From assembly GCA_017961175.1 (NCBI GenBank), contig JAGCXV010000030.1, forward strand, positions 1 to 39,759: a DNA stretch of 39,759 nt, given 5' to 3'. The position numbers were made by a program, and so were the translations under genes. Positions 1 through 6,064 of the stretch are shown here, one piece after another. The DNA is from Bacteroidales bacterium. Its GTDB lineage: Bacteria > Bacteroidota > Bacteroidia > Bacteroidales > UBA932. Numbering within the stretch: the first letter of the stretch is position 1; each line of letters opens with the position of its first letter. Below the pieces are notes generated by a model. That model saw nothing but the letters and a program-made list of their open reading frames with translations. It searched no databases and had not been told where the DNA came from.

Positions 1-336
1 AGCTTTCTGAGTATTAGAATGTCACTTCCTGGAATCTCCAAAGCATCGTTTCGTTTCAATACAGAGGGAGACGGTCGAAATATCTATGGTATATGTAACT
101 ACGATGCTCAAGACGGAGAAGTATTACAGGATAGTGTCCAGGAGCATCTGGCAGAAGCTAGATTTCGGAAAAGTCTTTGGTGGCCTGCCTATCGTTACCC
201 AAAAAAAGATAAACCCAAGTTCTTGCGTACAGGGTCGAAAGACTTTTGGGAAGTTTGTGTGCCGGACGATTTTACCCAATACGTAATTGCCACCTATGAA
301 GAAGTAAGCGGTTTCCTAGACTATTCAAAGTTTTAG
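1..336 (+). CDS. hypothetical protein, probably 5'-truncated by window edge
   Basis: The reading frame is open from base 1, and the first ATG is at 19, so this may be the C-terminal part of a longer protein or a 105-residue protein. The visible part is rich in aromatic and charged residues (for example WWPAYRYPKKDK near residue 53). No signal peptide, membrane segment or catalytic motif is recognisable, and I do not recognise the family. About 100 bases separate it from the RhuM-Fic gene, which has its own promoter, so the two are probably not co-transcribed. Confidence 0.5.
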   Translation, partial: SFLSIRMSLPGISKASFRFNTEGDGRNIYGICNYDAQDGEVLQDSVQEHLAEARFRKSLWWPAYRYPKKDKPKFLRTGSKDFWEVCVPDDFTQYVIATYEEVSGFLDYSKF

Positions 337-383
337 CAAAGTATAGTGTGCTTATTCGTAACTTAAATATCATATAAGCCCGA

Positions 384-417
384 CAAAAGTAAAGAACCGA
401 AATAATTCTTACTTTTG
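384..417 (+). promoter_or_regulatory. palindromic promoter/operator of the RhuM-Fic gene
   Basis: A Bacteroidota -7 box TACTTTTG (410-417) lies 20 nt before the ATG at 438. It forms the right arm of an inverted repeat: CAAAAGTAAAGAA (384-396) against TTCTTACTTTTG (406-417), complementary except for one bulged base, with a 9-nt spacer. A protein bound here would cover the core promoter. Autoregulation by the RhuM-Fic product is an inference. Confidence 0.55.
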
Positions 418-437
418 TTGCTAGAAACTAGGAGCGT

Positions 438-1418
438 ATGGAAGAGAGAAAAGACATTGTGATTTATCAGTCTGATGATGGATTGGTAAAGATGGAGGCA
501 ATGGTTGATCCTTCGGGAGAGACCATTTGGGCAACACAGAAGGCTATTGCTTCTTTATTTAGTGTTGACGTATCTGGTATATCCAGGCATATCAACAAAA
601 TATTGGATATAGGAGAATTATCAGAAAAAAGCACTTTGCAAAAAATGCAAATTGCAAATTCAGACCGCCCTGTTGTATTCTATAATCTGGATATGATAAT
701 TTCGGTCGGTTACCGTGTAAACTCAATTCGAGCAACAAAGTTCAGGATTTGGGCTACTGGAATAATCAAGCAGTATATGCTTAAAGGGTATGCTGTAAAC
801 CGCAGTGTAGTTTCAGAGCAGAAATATGAAGAACTCAAAAAGGCTGTTGGACTGCTAGAGAATGTATTCAGTAAGGAATTGATGCTAACATCCGATCAGG
901 CTGTAGGGCTGTTTGATGTTATTCGAGATTACACTTATGCTCTTGACACTCTTGATTCTTACGACTATCAGAATCTGAAGATTACAGACACAACAGCTCC
1001 GGAGAGGTTTCACGCCACTTACGAGAATGCAATGGAAGCTATAAAGAGCCTTAGGGAGAAATTTAGAGGAAGCAGTCTATTCGGGGTAGAGAAAGATGCG
1101 TCTTTCCACAGCAGCATCGGGCAGATATACCAGACCTGGGACGGAAAAGATCTGTATCCTAGTATTGAGGAAAAGGCCGCTATGCTGCTTTATCTGGTGG
1201 TAAAGAACCATTCTTTCGTGGATGGCAATAAACGAATAGCCGCTACCCTATTCCTCTGGTTTATGCAGAAAAACGGCATCCTCTATCGCCCAGACGGGTC
1301 TAAGCGCATCGCTGATGCATCTCTTGTGGCTCTTACTCTGATGATTGCAGAGAGCCGGACCGATGAGATGGACACTATGATAAAGGTTGTAGTGAACTTG
1401 ATTAACCGGAGAAACTGA
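438..1418 (+). CDS. RhuM-family N-terminal domain fused to Fic/Doc domain
   Basis: This 326-residue protein has two parts. Residues 1 to about 120 match the RhuM family (virulence RhuM): the WATQKAIASLFSVD segment and the RVNSIRATKFRIWAT segment are typical, and this domain resembles phage antirepressor or KilA-N-like DNA-binding modules. Residues about 170-326 form a Fic/Doc fold with the active-site loop HSFVDGNKR (His258 to Arg266). The loop has Lys265 where classical AMPylating Fic proteins have Gly, as in Doc, so the transferred group could be phosphate rather than AMP; this is inference. RhuM-Fic fusions are known in Bacteroidota, and their targets are unclear. No inhibitory [S/T]xxxE[G/N] helix is obvious, and no separate antitoxin gene is adjacent. 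The N-terminal domain may bind the inverted repeat at its own promoter. Confidence 0.88.
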   Translation: MEERKDIVIYQSDDGLVKMEAMVDPSGETIWATQKAIASLFSVDVSGISRHINKILDIGELSEKSTLQKMQIANSDRPVVFYNLDMIISVGYRVNSIRATKFRIWATGIIKQYMLKGYAVNRSVVSEQKYEELKKAVGLLENVFSKELMLTSDQAVGLFDVIRDYTYALDTLDSYDYQNLKITDTTAPERFHATYENAMEAIKSLREKFRGSSLFGVEKDASFHSSIGQIYQTWDGKDLYPSIEEKAAMLLYLVVKNHSFVDGNKRIAATLFLWFMQKNGILYRPDGSKRIADASLVALTLMIAESRTDEMDTMIKVVVNLINRRN

Positions 1419-1454
1419 ATTCATCTCTGAAGCTAGTCAAGATTATTCCACTTA

Positions 1455-2123
1455 TCATTCTAGGCTTATCTTTATTTCTGCCCTAAAATCACGGCAGTAG
1501 GCAAAGTCTGTAATGGCGAAGCAGGTATTCTTGATTAAGGCTTCAACGGGGCGGATTACCTCCAGTTCGTTCAAATTAGGAGAGGTCTGTCCTTTGCAGT
1601 TCCAGTGGGCTAATGGGCGGGAGAGTTTCATTTCCTCCTCAAAAGACTTATCGTCAACATCCTGGTAACCAATAGAAGTCATATCGAAGAGCTTGTTCTG
1701 AATAAGCGGTGTAGCGTAAAAGTCTTCATCGATGAATAATTTATTGTTGAAGATATCCCATAGACTGCAATCGTATTCGTTCCGTTGCTTCATGCTCTCT
1801 GGACAGTCCGCCATATAGACACTTAACTGGAATAAATGCTGATCGCCAAATTCCATTTCTTCTATAATGTTGCGGAAAGTATCGTAGGCGCCTTCAAGGA
1901 ACAGTTTCAGGCTGTTGTTGAACTGCAATAATTCATCTGCAAGGCCCAAATCCATTATGCTGGAAGATTCCCTTAAACCTGTATCAATCAAGTATTTTCT
2001 TTTTTCAAGAAGAGATTTGAGCCCCGCGGCCATAAAAGTCTGGTGTTTATTGAAAGGGTTGCCATCTCCATAAATGCTGAGGATTTCCTGCTCAAGTTTG
2101 AGGAGTTCTTTGGTGTCAATCAT
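1455..2123 (-). CDS. unknown protein, paralogue A of the 2952-3593 product
   Basis: A 222-residue soluble protein of no recognised family, acidic and mostly helical in appearance, with no signal peptide. It shares the order and spacing of several segments with the product of 2952-3593: an E-x-E-I-L-x-x-Y-x-D start, a leucine-rich helix (LLEKRKYLID against LLSLRKELIN), a central LWDIFNN/LWYALCD patch, an HWN/NWN motif, and a C-terminal strand-like block FAITDFAYCRDFRAEI against FTITDFIYVRKFETEI. It is the second gene of a minus-strand pair, 54 nt after 2178-2717, and is probably transcribed from the palindrome-bearing promoter near 2785. Function is unknown. Confidence 0.75.
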   Translation of the reverse strand: MIDTKELLKLEQEILSIYGDGNPFNKHQTFMAAGLKSLLEKRKYLIDTGLRESSSIMDLGLADELLQFNNSLKLFLEGAYDTFRNIIEEMEFGDQHLFQLSVYMADCPESMKQRNEYDCSLWDIFNNKLFIDEDFYATPLIQNKLFDMTSIGYQDVDDKSFEEEMKLSRPLAHWNCKGQTSPNLNELEVIRPVEALIKNTCFAITDFAYCRDFRAEIKISLE

Positions 2124-2177
2124 TTTTGTCGCGATAATTGGGTTTTGGTTGAGGGTTACTTGGGGATAACTTGGAAT

Positions 2178-2717
2178 TTACTTTGTTCCCGGTCTATTCC
2201 ATAAAGGTGGCTGGAGGTAACCCCATCGGCGAGATTTCCCAAAGTAAGCAGATACGGTTTCCTCAGGGTTAGCCAGCCAATGCCTCCTTTCAATGTTGTA
2301 TAGATGCATGTCTTCAGGCCTGCTCAAGTTTTCATAATCGATTTCATAATTGTCGCAGGAGTCAAGAGTAACACAACGGTCCAATTCTAATTCAAGCAGT
2401 TCAATGAGTTCTTCCTTGTCAAGACATCTTATGCGTTGTGCCAGAGTCCCGCCTTCATAAGTTGCTAGTGGTATTCCGGCGTTCATCGTATAAGTCAGAT
2501 AGCGGAAAAACATCCACTGAATAGCTCTCAGCTGATCATAATTATCTCTGCCTATAAGGTAAATATCCAGCACATCAGAAATTTTTCCACCTTCTTTGAC
2601 AAAGACTCCCAGACGGAGTATTTTCTGCTGCAAGGTCATGGATTCTTGTTCATATCCGAAATTGTCCCAGTATTCCCGGAATGCCAGATCGGATGGGTTG
2701 GGTGCTATTCGTTTCAT
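2178..2717 (-). CDS. unknown protein, first gene of WYL-site operon
   Basis: A 179-residue soluble protein of no recognised family. The frame is open further upstream to a TTG at 2855, but that extension would run through the predicted promoter and a repeat-encoded KNRTKNRT stretch, so I place the start at the ATG at 2717 (MKRIAPNPSD). The protein is rich in Leu, Glu and Tyr, with conserved-looking blocks around WMFFRYLTYTMNAGIPLATY and near the C-terminus GYLQPPLWNRPG. There is no signal peptide. It heads the minus-strand pair that includes paralogue A and is divergent from the paralogue B operon, with a 21-bp palindrome for each direction in the 234-bp gap. Confidence 0.7.
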   Translation of the reverse strand: MKRIAPNPSDLAFREYWDNFGYEQESMTLQQKILRLGVFVKEGGKISDVLDIYLIGRDNYDQLRAIQWMFFRYLTYTMNAGIPLATYEGGTLAQRIRCLDKEELIELLELELDRCVTLDSCDNYEIDYENLSRPEDMHLYNIERRHWLANPEETVSAYFGKSRRWGYLQPPLWNRPGTK

Positions 2718-2720
2718 AAC

Positions 2721-2759
2721 TGTTCTGTTTTTGATGGTTGTTCTGTTCTTTGTTCTGTT
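2721..2759. repeat. three direct repeats in the leader of the minus operon
   Basis: TGTTCTGTT occurs at 2721-2729, 2739-2747 and 2751-2759 (AACAGAACA on the minus strand, the sense of the 2178-2717 gene). The copies fill the predicted 5' leader between the promoter box at 2785-2788 and the ATG at 2717. They could bind a protein on DNA or RNA, or simply be a slippage product. Confidence 0.5.
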
Positions 2760-2772
2760 CTTTGATATTTCT

Positions 2773-2789
2773 CTTTGTCTGAGACAAAG
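2773..2789 (-). promoter_or_regulatory. perfect palindrome over the -7 box of the minus operon
   Basis: CTTTGTCT-G-AGACAAAG is an 8-bp perfect inverted repeat with a 1-nt centre. The minus-strand TTTG of the predicted -7 region (bases 2785-2788) lies inside it, so a dimeric protein bound here would occlude the start site. It differs in sequence from the WYL-type palindrome at 2801-2821. Confidence 0.5.
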
Positions 2790-2800
2790 GAAGAGCATTA

Positions 2801-2821
2801 CTTTGCAGGATTCCGGCAGAG
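2801..2821 (-). promoter_or_regulatory. predicted WYL-regulator operator, site C
   Basis: Read on the minus strand this is CTCTGCC-N7-TGCAAAG, preceded by A. The minus-strand TTTG promoter box (2788 to 2785) begins 13 bases past its end, the same geometry as sites at 2898-2918 and 5053-5073. It would control 2178-2717 and 1455-2123. The left half-site is identical in all three copies; the right half carries two differences from GGCAGAG. Confidence 0.65.
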
Positions 2822-2897
2822 TAAAATTTGAGTGAAAGTTTTTTGTTTTTACCAAGTATTTACCGATAGAACCAAGTGTCAGGGAGATTATTCTAGA

Positions 2898-2918
2898 CTC
2901 TGCCTGAATTTAGCAGAG
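2898..2918 (+). promoter_or_regulatory. predicted WYL-regulator operator, site B
   Basis: CTCTGCC-N7-AGCAGAG, preceded by A. The TTTG of the promoter (2931-2934) starts 13 bases past its end, exactly as in sites A and C, so the palindrome replaces or covers the -33 region. It would control the 2952-4563 operon. The predicted transcript starts near 2940, leaving about 12 nt before the ATG at 2952. Confidence 0.7.
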
Positions 2919-2951
2919 AAGTGCGTTTCCTTTGCCGCAAAATGATGAACT

Positions 2952-3593
2952 ATGATGGATATTAATAATTATGACATTCAAGCAATCGAGAGAGAAATCA
3001 TATGTAATTATGAAGACTCTACAGGTGACTACTCTAATCTCAAGTGTTTGCTTTCTTTACGCAAAGAGCTGATAAACAGAAGAGTGCTGGCTCACCAGGA
3101 AGAAATTCTTCCGGATATCATTGCTTTTAACGATGCGATTACTCAAGCCCTGCGGGAAATGTACGACAAGGCTCAGCGAATCTGGAACAGCATTAAGGAC
3201 AATAAAGACTTTAGTGAGAAAACAAGGCTTACTGCCAAATGCTTTCTTGGATATGATTATCCCGAACTCCATCCAGTTCAGGGAGAAGACAGACAGGAAT
3301 TATGGTATGCCCTATGCGACAGCGGCTGGAATCCATTGTATGAAAATGGTGTAACGCTGCCGGTTCTGACATTGCCAAATGAAAGCGAATCGTTTGATAG
3401 CCTAATAGGAATGGATTGCCCGCCTCCGAACTGGAATGAAGGGCTGGACTATGAATTGACAAAAGATCTGCATCTTACCAGTGCTTTTCACAATCTTTTT
3501 GAACATATGGAATTTACCATCACAGATTTCATATATGTACGCAAATTTGAGACAGAAATCATCATAGAAGACAATGCTTTTCTACTAAAATAA
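2952..3593 (+). CDS. unknown protein, paralogue B of the 1455-2123 product
   Basis: A 213-residue soluble acidic protein. It aligns by eye along its length with the 1455-2123 product, best at the C-terminus (FTITDFIYVRKFETEI against FAITDFAYCRDFRAEI) and around the NWN/HWN motif, with low overall identity. The start is ATG 2952 or the adjacent ATG 2955; both lie just after the predicted start of transcription. It is the first gene of a plus-strand operon followed after 22 nt by the exonuclease gene and then the SprT-like peptidase gene. No family recognised, no signal peptide. Divergent operons headed by or containing paralogues suggest the two proteins act together or as alternatives. Confidence 0.78.
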   Translation: MMDINNYDIQAIEREIICNYEDSTGDYSNLKCLLSLRKELINRRVLAHQEEILPDIIAFNDAITQALREMYDKAQRIWNSIKDNKDFSEKTRLTAKCFLGYDYPELHPVQGEDRQELWYALCDSGWNPLYENGVTLPVLTLPNESESFDSLIGMDCPPPNWNEGLDYELTKDLHLTSAFHNLFEHMEFTITDFIYVRKFETEIIIEDNAFLLK

Positions 3594-3615
3594 AACGAGT
3601 ATATTTGAAACTGAT

Positions 3616-4143
3616 ATGAGAGATTTTGCGGCTATAGACTTTGAAACGGCTAATTTTCAGTTCACAAGCGTATGTAGTGTGGGCGTTGTAATAGTCAGGA
3701 ATGGAGAGATTTCGGATTCGTACTATTCGCTTATCCAGCCCGAGCCCAACTACTACAACCGTCTAAATACCAGCATTCACGGGCTGTGCCGCCAAGACAC
3801 GGAGGATGCTCCGGTATTCCCCAAGGTCTGGAAAGAGGTGGAGAAGATGATCATCCTCAGCGATGAAGATGCCAAGAAGCTGGGAAGCCCCTATCTGCCA
3901 CTCGTAGCCCACAACAAAGCGTTTGACGAAACCTGCCTGAAGGCAGTGTTCCAATGCTATCAGATGGACTATCCTGATTATGATTTCTACGATACCCTTT
4001 GGGCTTCTAGACGAATGATGCCCTATCTGGAAAACCATCAGCTTCAGACCGTTGCCCGGGCCTGCGGCTATTGCCTTGAGCATCACCATCATGCCCTGGC
4101 AGACGCAGAGGCCTGCGCCTGGATTGCAATGAAAGTATTCTAA
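3616..4143 (+). CDS. DnaQ-like 3'-5' exonuclease (DEDDh)
   Basis: A 175-residue exonuclease of the DEDDh (RNase T/DNA polymerase III epsilon) fold. All metal ligands are visible: Asp8 and Glu10 in the DFET motif, Asp104 in HNKAFDETCL, and the H-x4-D pair in the C-terminal HHHALAD block (about His158 and Asp163). The size fits a stand-alone exonuclease domain with no polymerase or helicase fusion. Substrate, single-stranded DNA or RNA, cannot be told. It follows the unknown gene at 2952 after 22 nt and precedes the SprT-like gene by 60 nt, so it is likely part of the site-B operon. Its presence suggests nucleic-acid trimming as part of the island's function. Confidence 0.88.
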   Translation: MRDFAAIDFETANFQFTSVCSVGVVIVRNGEISDSYYSLIQPEPNYYNRLNTSIHGLCRQDTEDAPVFPKVWKEVEKMIILSDEDAKKLGSPYLPLVAHNKAFDETCLKAVFQCYQMDYPDYDFYDTLWASRRMMPYLENHQLQTVARACGYCLEHHHHALADAEACAWIAMKVF

Positions 4144-4203
4144 ATACTGTCTTTCTATAATCACGTCTATTTCAGACCCTTTCTCATAAACATAAATTAT
4201 ATT

Positions 4204-4563
4204 ATGTCTATAAATCTTAGTACAGCAGTTAATCTTAAATGTACCCTGTTAAGTATATATAAATGCAAAGTACCTTTTGAACTTTTGGTTATTGACAAAA
4301 AGCCCAAAACTAAGATGGGAGTTTATATTGTTGATAAGAAAAGGATTAGGGTTTATTCCAAATGGAGCATTGCAGCTCCTCTTATGGAAATTGCCATACA
4401 TGAGTATGCGCACCATATTCACTATACAGAACAGAAAAAAGCTGAAAAATATGAACGCCCTCATGGTCCACAGTTTTGGGAAATATATGGTGCTTTAATG
4501 TGCGTAGCTGTGCAGAAAGGATACTTCAAGGAAGATAGAATCTTCAATATAGCAACATATTAA
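4204..4563 (+). CDS. minimal SprT-like zinc metallopeptidase
   Basis: A 119-residue protein with the zinc-peptidase signature HEYAHH (His66, Glu67, His70) and a downstream HGPQFW (His87) that matches the third-ligand position of SprT/WLM-type peptidases. SprT-like peptidases such as Spartan and Wss1 act on DNA-protein crosslinks; whether this one does is inference. No zinc ribbon or DNA-binding tail is present, so it is a bare catalytic domain. Coding DNA is more AT-rich than the exonuclease gene before it. It ends 6 nt before the convergent nucleotide hydrolase gene. No independent promoter box was seen in the 60-nt gap upstream. Confidence 0.78.
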   Translation: MSINLSTAVNLKCTLLSIYKCKVPFELLVIDKKPKTKMGVYIVDKKRIRVYSKWSIAAPLMEIAIHEYAHHIHYTEQKKAEKYERPHGPQFWEIYGALMCVAVQKGYFKEDRIFNIATY

Positions 4564-4569
4564 TAAATC

Positions 4570-5007
4570 TTATTTAAAAATGCTGTCTAGCACAGTATAG
4601 ATTTCCTCCTCAGCTTTATATGGATGAATGTTGAAGTACTTGTCGCCTGTCAGCATAGCGGAAAGAGTGGTCCTTGTGCTGTTGTAGAAGATGTGCACCG
4701 GCTTCCCGAGCTTCTCGGCAAAGGCCAGCTCAAACCCAACTCCCAGAGACGGAGTGGTGCACTCTGCAATCACAAGATCTGAATCGCTGAGCCAGCCGGT
4801 ATCCTGAAGATATATGGCAACATCCTTTTCTCCCTTTGAAAAACCTTTGGGAGTTGAGCCTTCCTTCTTGCTCAAACTCAGATCCCCCACGTGCTCCGTA
4901 AGAACAGTGTCCGTTTTCTGGATATACTCTATAATCCGCTTGTAGAGAGCAGCATCCGCCCTGCCTCCGCGGATGGATCCTGCAAAATATACCTTCAGTC
5001 CTGCCAT
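4570..5007 (-). CDS. DNPH1/RCL-like 2'-deoxynucleoside 5'-phosphate N-hydrolase
   Basis: A 145-residue member of the nucleoside 2-deoxyribosyltransferase superfamily. The N-terminal KVYFAGSIRGGR loop is the hallmark of DNPH1 (RCL), and the catalytic glutamate is Glu93 in PSLGVGFELAFAE. DNPH1 enzymes split deoxynucleoside monophosphates into base and deoxyribose 5-phosphate; the human enzyme favours 5-hydroxymethyl-dUMP. The gene is divergent from the WYL regulator, and the 21-bp palindrome lies between them, though farther from its own promoter box (5021-5028) than in the other cases. It may sanitise modified nucleotides or deplete a nucleotide pool; its true substrate is open. Confidence 0.85.
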   Translation of the reverse strand: MAGLKVYFAGSIRGGRADAALYKRIIEYIQKTDTVLTEHVGDLSLSKKEGSTPKGFSKGEKDVAIYLQDTGWLSDSDLVIAECTTPSLGVGFELAFAEKLGKPVHIFYNSTRTTLSAMLTGDKYFNIHPYKAEEEIYTVLDSIFK

Positions 5008-5020
5008 AAGAATCTTTTTG

Positions 5021-5028
5021 CAAAAATA
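5021..5028 (-). promoter_or_regulatory. -7 box of the nucleotide hydrolase gene
   Basis: CAAAAATA on the plus strand reads TATTTTTG on the minus strand, a match to TAnnTTTG, 13 nt before the ATG at 5007. The palindrome at 5053-5073 is 28 nt upstream of it. Confidence 0.5.
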
Positions 5029-5052
5029 ATGAGTTTTTAGCGCAATAATTTA

Positions 5053-5073
5053 CTCTGCCACCTTTTGGCAGAG
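5053..5073 (+). promoter_or_regulatory. predicted WYL-regulator operator, site A
   Basis: CTCTGCC-N7-GGCAGAG is a perfect interrupted palindrome (ACTCTGCCA/TGGCAGAGT, 9 bp, 5-nt loop). It ends 12 nt before the TTTG of a full TATATTTG box at 5082-5089, so its centre is near -30 of the WYL gene promoter. It lies between the divergent hydrolase and WYL genes and suggests autoregulation. Confidence 0.75.
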
Positions 5074-5081
5074 TGATTTCT

Positions 5082-5089
5082 TATATTTG
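5082..5089 (+). promoter_or_regulatory. -7 box TATATTTG of the WYL regulator gene
   Basis: A perfect TAnnTTTG match, 24 nt before the ATG at 5114. It predicts a transcript start near 5095 and supports the 5114 start over the in-frame upstream codon at 5087, which lies inside the box. Confidence 0.65.
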
Positions 5090-5113
5090 CAGCAGAAAAG
5101 AAAAAACACCGTT

Positions 5114-6010
5114 ATGGCACAGCATTACTTCAACCGGTACATTTGGCTTATAAGCACCATCAAGACAAACGGCCCTATAACGCTCAAAGAGCTTGACCGA
5201 AAGTGGAAGGAAAGCCCTTTGAATGAAACTCGCGACAACCTTTACGAACGCACATTCCACAACCACAGAATGGCCATTGAAGAAACCTTCGGCATAAAGA
5301 TAAGCTACACTCGTCCAGATGGTTACTACATAGATACCGACAGCCTGGAAGACGGCAGCTTCAGAGAATGGATGCTGGACTGCCTTCAGGTGAACAATCT
5401 GATGGAAGAAAGTTCCGGCATTCACGACAAGATACTTTTGGAAAGCATTCCTTCCAGCGGCAAATGGTTGAACGTCATAATTGACGCCATCAAAAGCAAA
5501 AGAGCCCTGGAGATGACATACAAGAGTTTCTTCAAAGACTTTCCGTCTTCCTTTACGGTTCATCCGTATTGCCTGAAACTGTTCAAGCAGAGGTGGTATC
5601 TTCTGGCCAGAAGCGAAGACTGGGAAACCCCTCGAATCTATTCTCTTGACCGAATCCAAGATTTGAAAATAAGCAAAAAGAAACTTCTGGTGCCGGAAAG
5701 ATTCAATGCCCAGGAGTATTTCTCCCAATACTTCGGTATCATCGCCGATAAAGACATAAAGCCTTGCTTCATAGAAATATGGGCGGACTCAACTCAGGCC
5801 AAATATTTCAAGAGTCTGCCACTTCACAACTCGCAAACAATCAAGGAAGAAGATGAGAACGGAACCATTTTCCAGTACTATCTTGCCCCTACCTACGATT
5901 TCAAGCAAGAGATTCTACGTTACGGCTCAGGAGTGAAAGTCCTCTCCCCCGCAAACTTAGTGGAAGAAATCAAGACGGAGATAGAAAACATGGCCAACCT
6001 TTACAAGTAA
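5114..6010 (+). CDS. WYL-domain transcription regulator
   Basis: A 298-residue protein with an N-terminal helix-turn-helix region (about 1-75), a WYL domain (about 120-190) with RWYLLAR at 160-166 and RIYSLDRI at 174-181, and a C-terminal WCX-like region. WYL proteins sense nucleic-acid or nucleotide ligands, and several, such as BrxR and CapW, repress phage-defence loci through inverted repeats. The start is the ATG at 5114, just after the TATATTTG box. Three copies of the same palindrome occur upstream of this gene and of the two divergent operons at 2717 and 2952, in identical promoter positions, so this protein is the natural candidate to bind them. Whether it represses or activates cannot be seen. 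Confidence 0.88.
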   Translation: MAQHYFNRYIWLISTIKTNGPITLKELDRKWKESPLNETRDNLYERTFHNHRMAIEETFGIKISYTRPDGYYIDTDSLEDGSFREWMLDCLQVNNLMEESSGIHDKILLESIPSSGKWLNVIIDAIKSKRALEMTYKSFFKDFPSSFTVHPYCLKLFKQRWYLLARSEDWETPRIYSLDRIQDLKISKKKLLVPERFNAQEYFSQYFGIIADKDIKPCFIEIWADSTQAKYFKSLPLHNSQTIKEEDENGTIFQYYLAPTYDFKQEILRYGSGVKVLSPANLVEEIKTEIENMANLYK

Positions 6011-6036
6011 ATTGCTGATTTCTCGGCAACTTTTCG

Positions 6037-6044
6037 TAACTTTG
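6037..6044 (+). promoter_or_regulatory. -7 box TAACTTTG of the alkyltransferase gene
   Basis: Matches TAnnTTTG, 20 nt before the ATG at 6065 and 26 nt after the WYL stop. It indicates that the alkyltransferase is transcribed on its own, not only by read-through from the WYL gene. Confidence 0.55.
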
Positions 6045-6064
6045 GGAAAATGGCATAAAAGGCC

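Noticed and set aside
634-660. TGCAAA-rich direct repeats within the RhuM-Fic gene
   Set aside because: They are inside coding sequence (LQKMQIANS) and are short; likely coincidental.
2718-2855. N-terminal extension of the 2178-2717 gene to a TTG at 2855
   Set aside because: The extension contains the predicted promoter box, palindromes and a repeat-derived KNRT stretch.
5081-5728. 215-codon minus-strand frame opposite the WYL gene
   Set aside because: It covers the WYL domain on the other strand, and the WYL promoter and motifs are clear.
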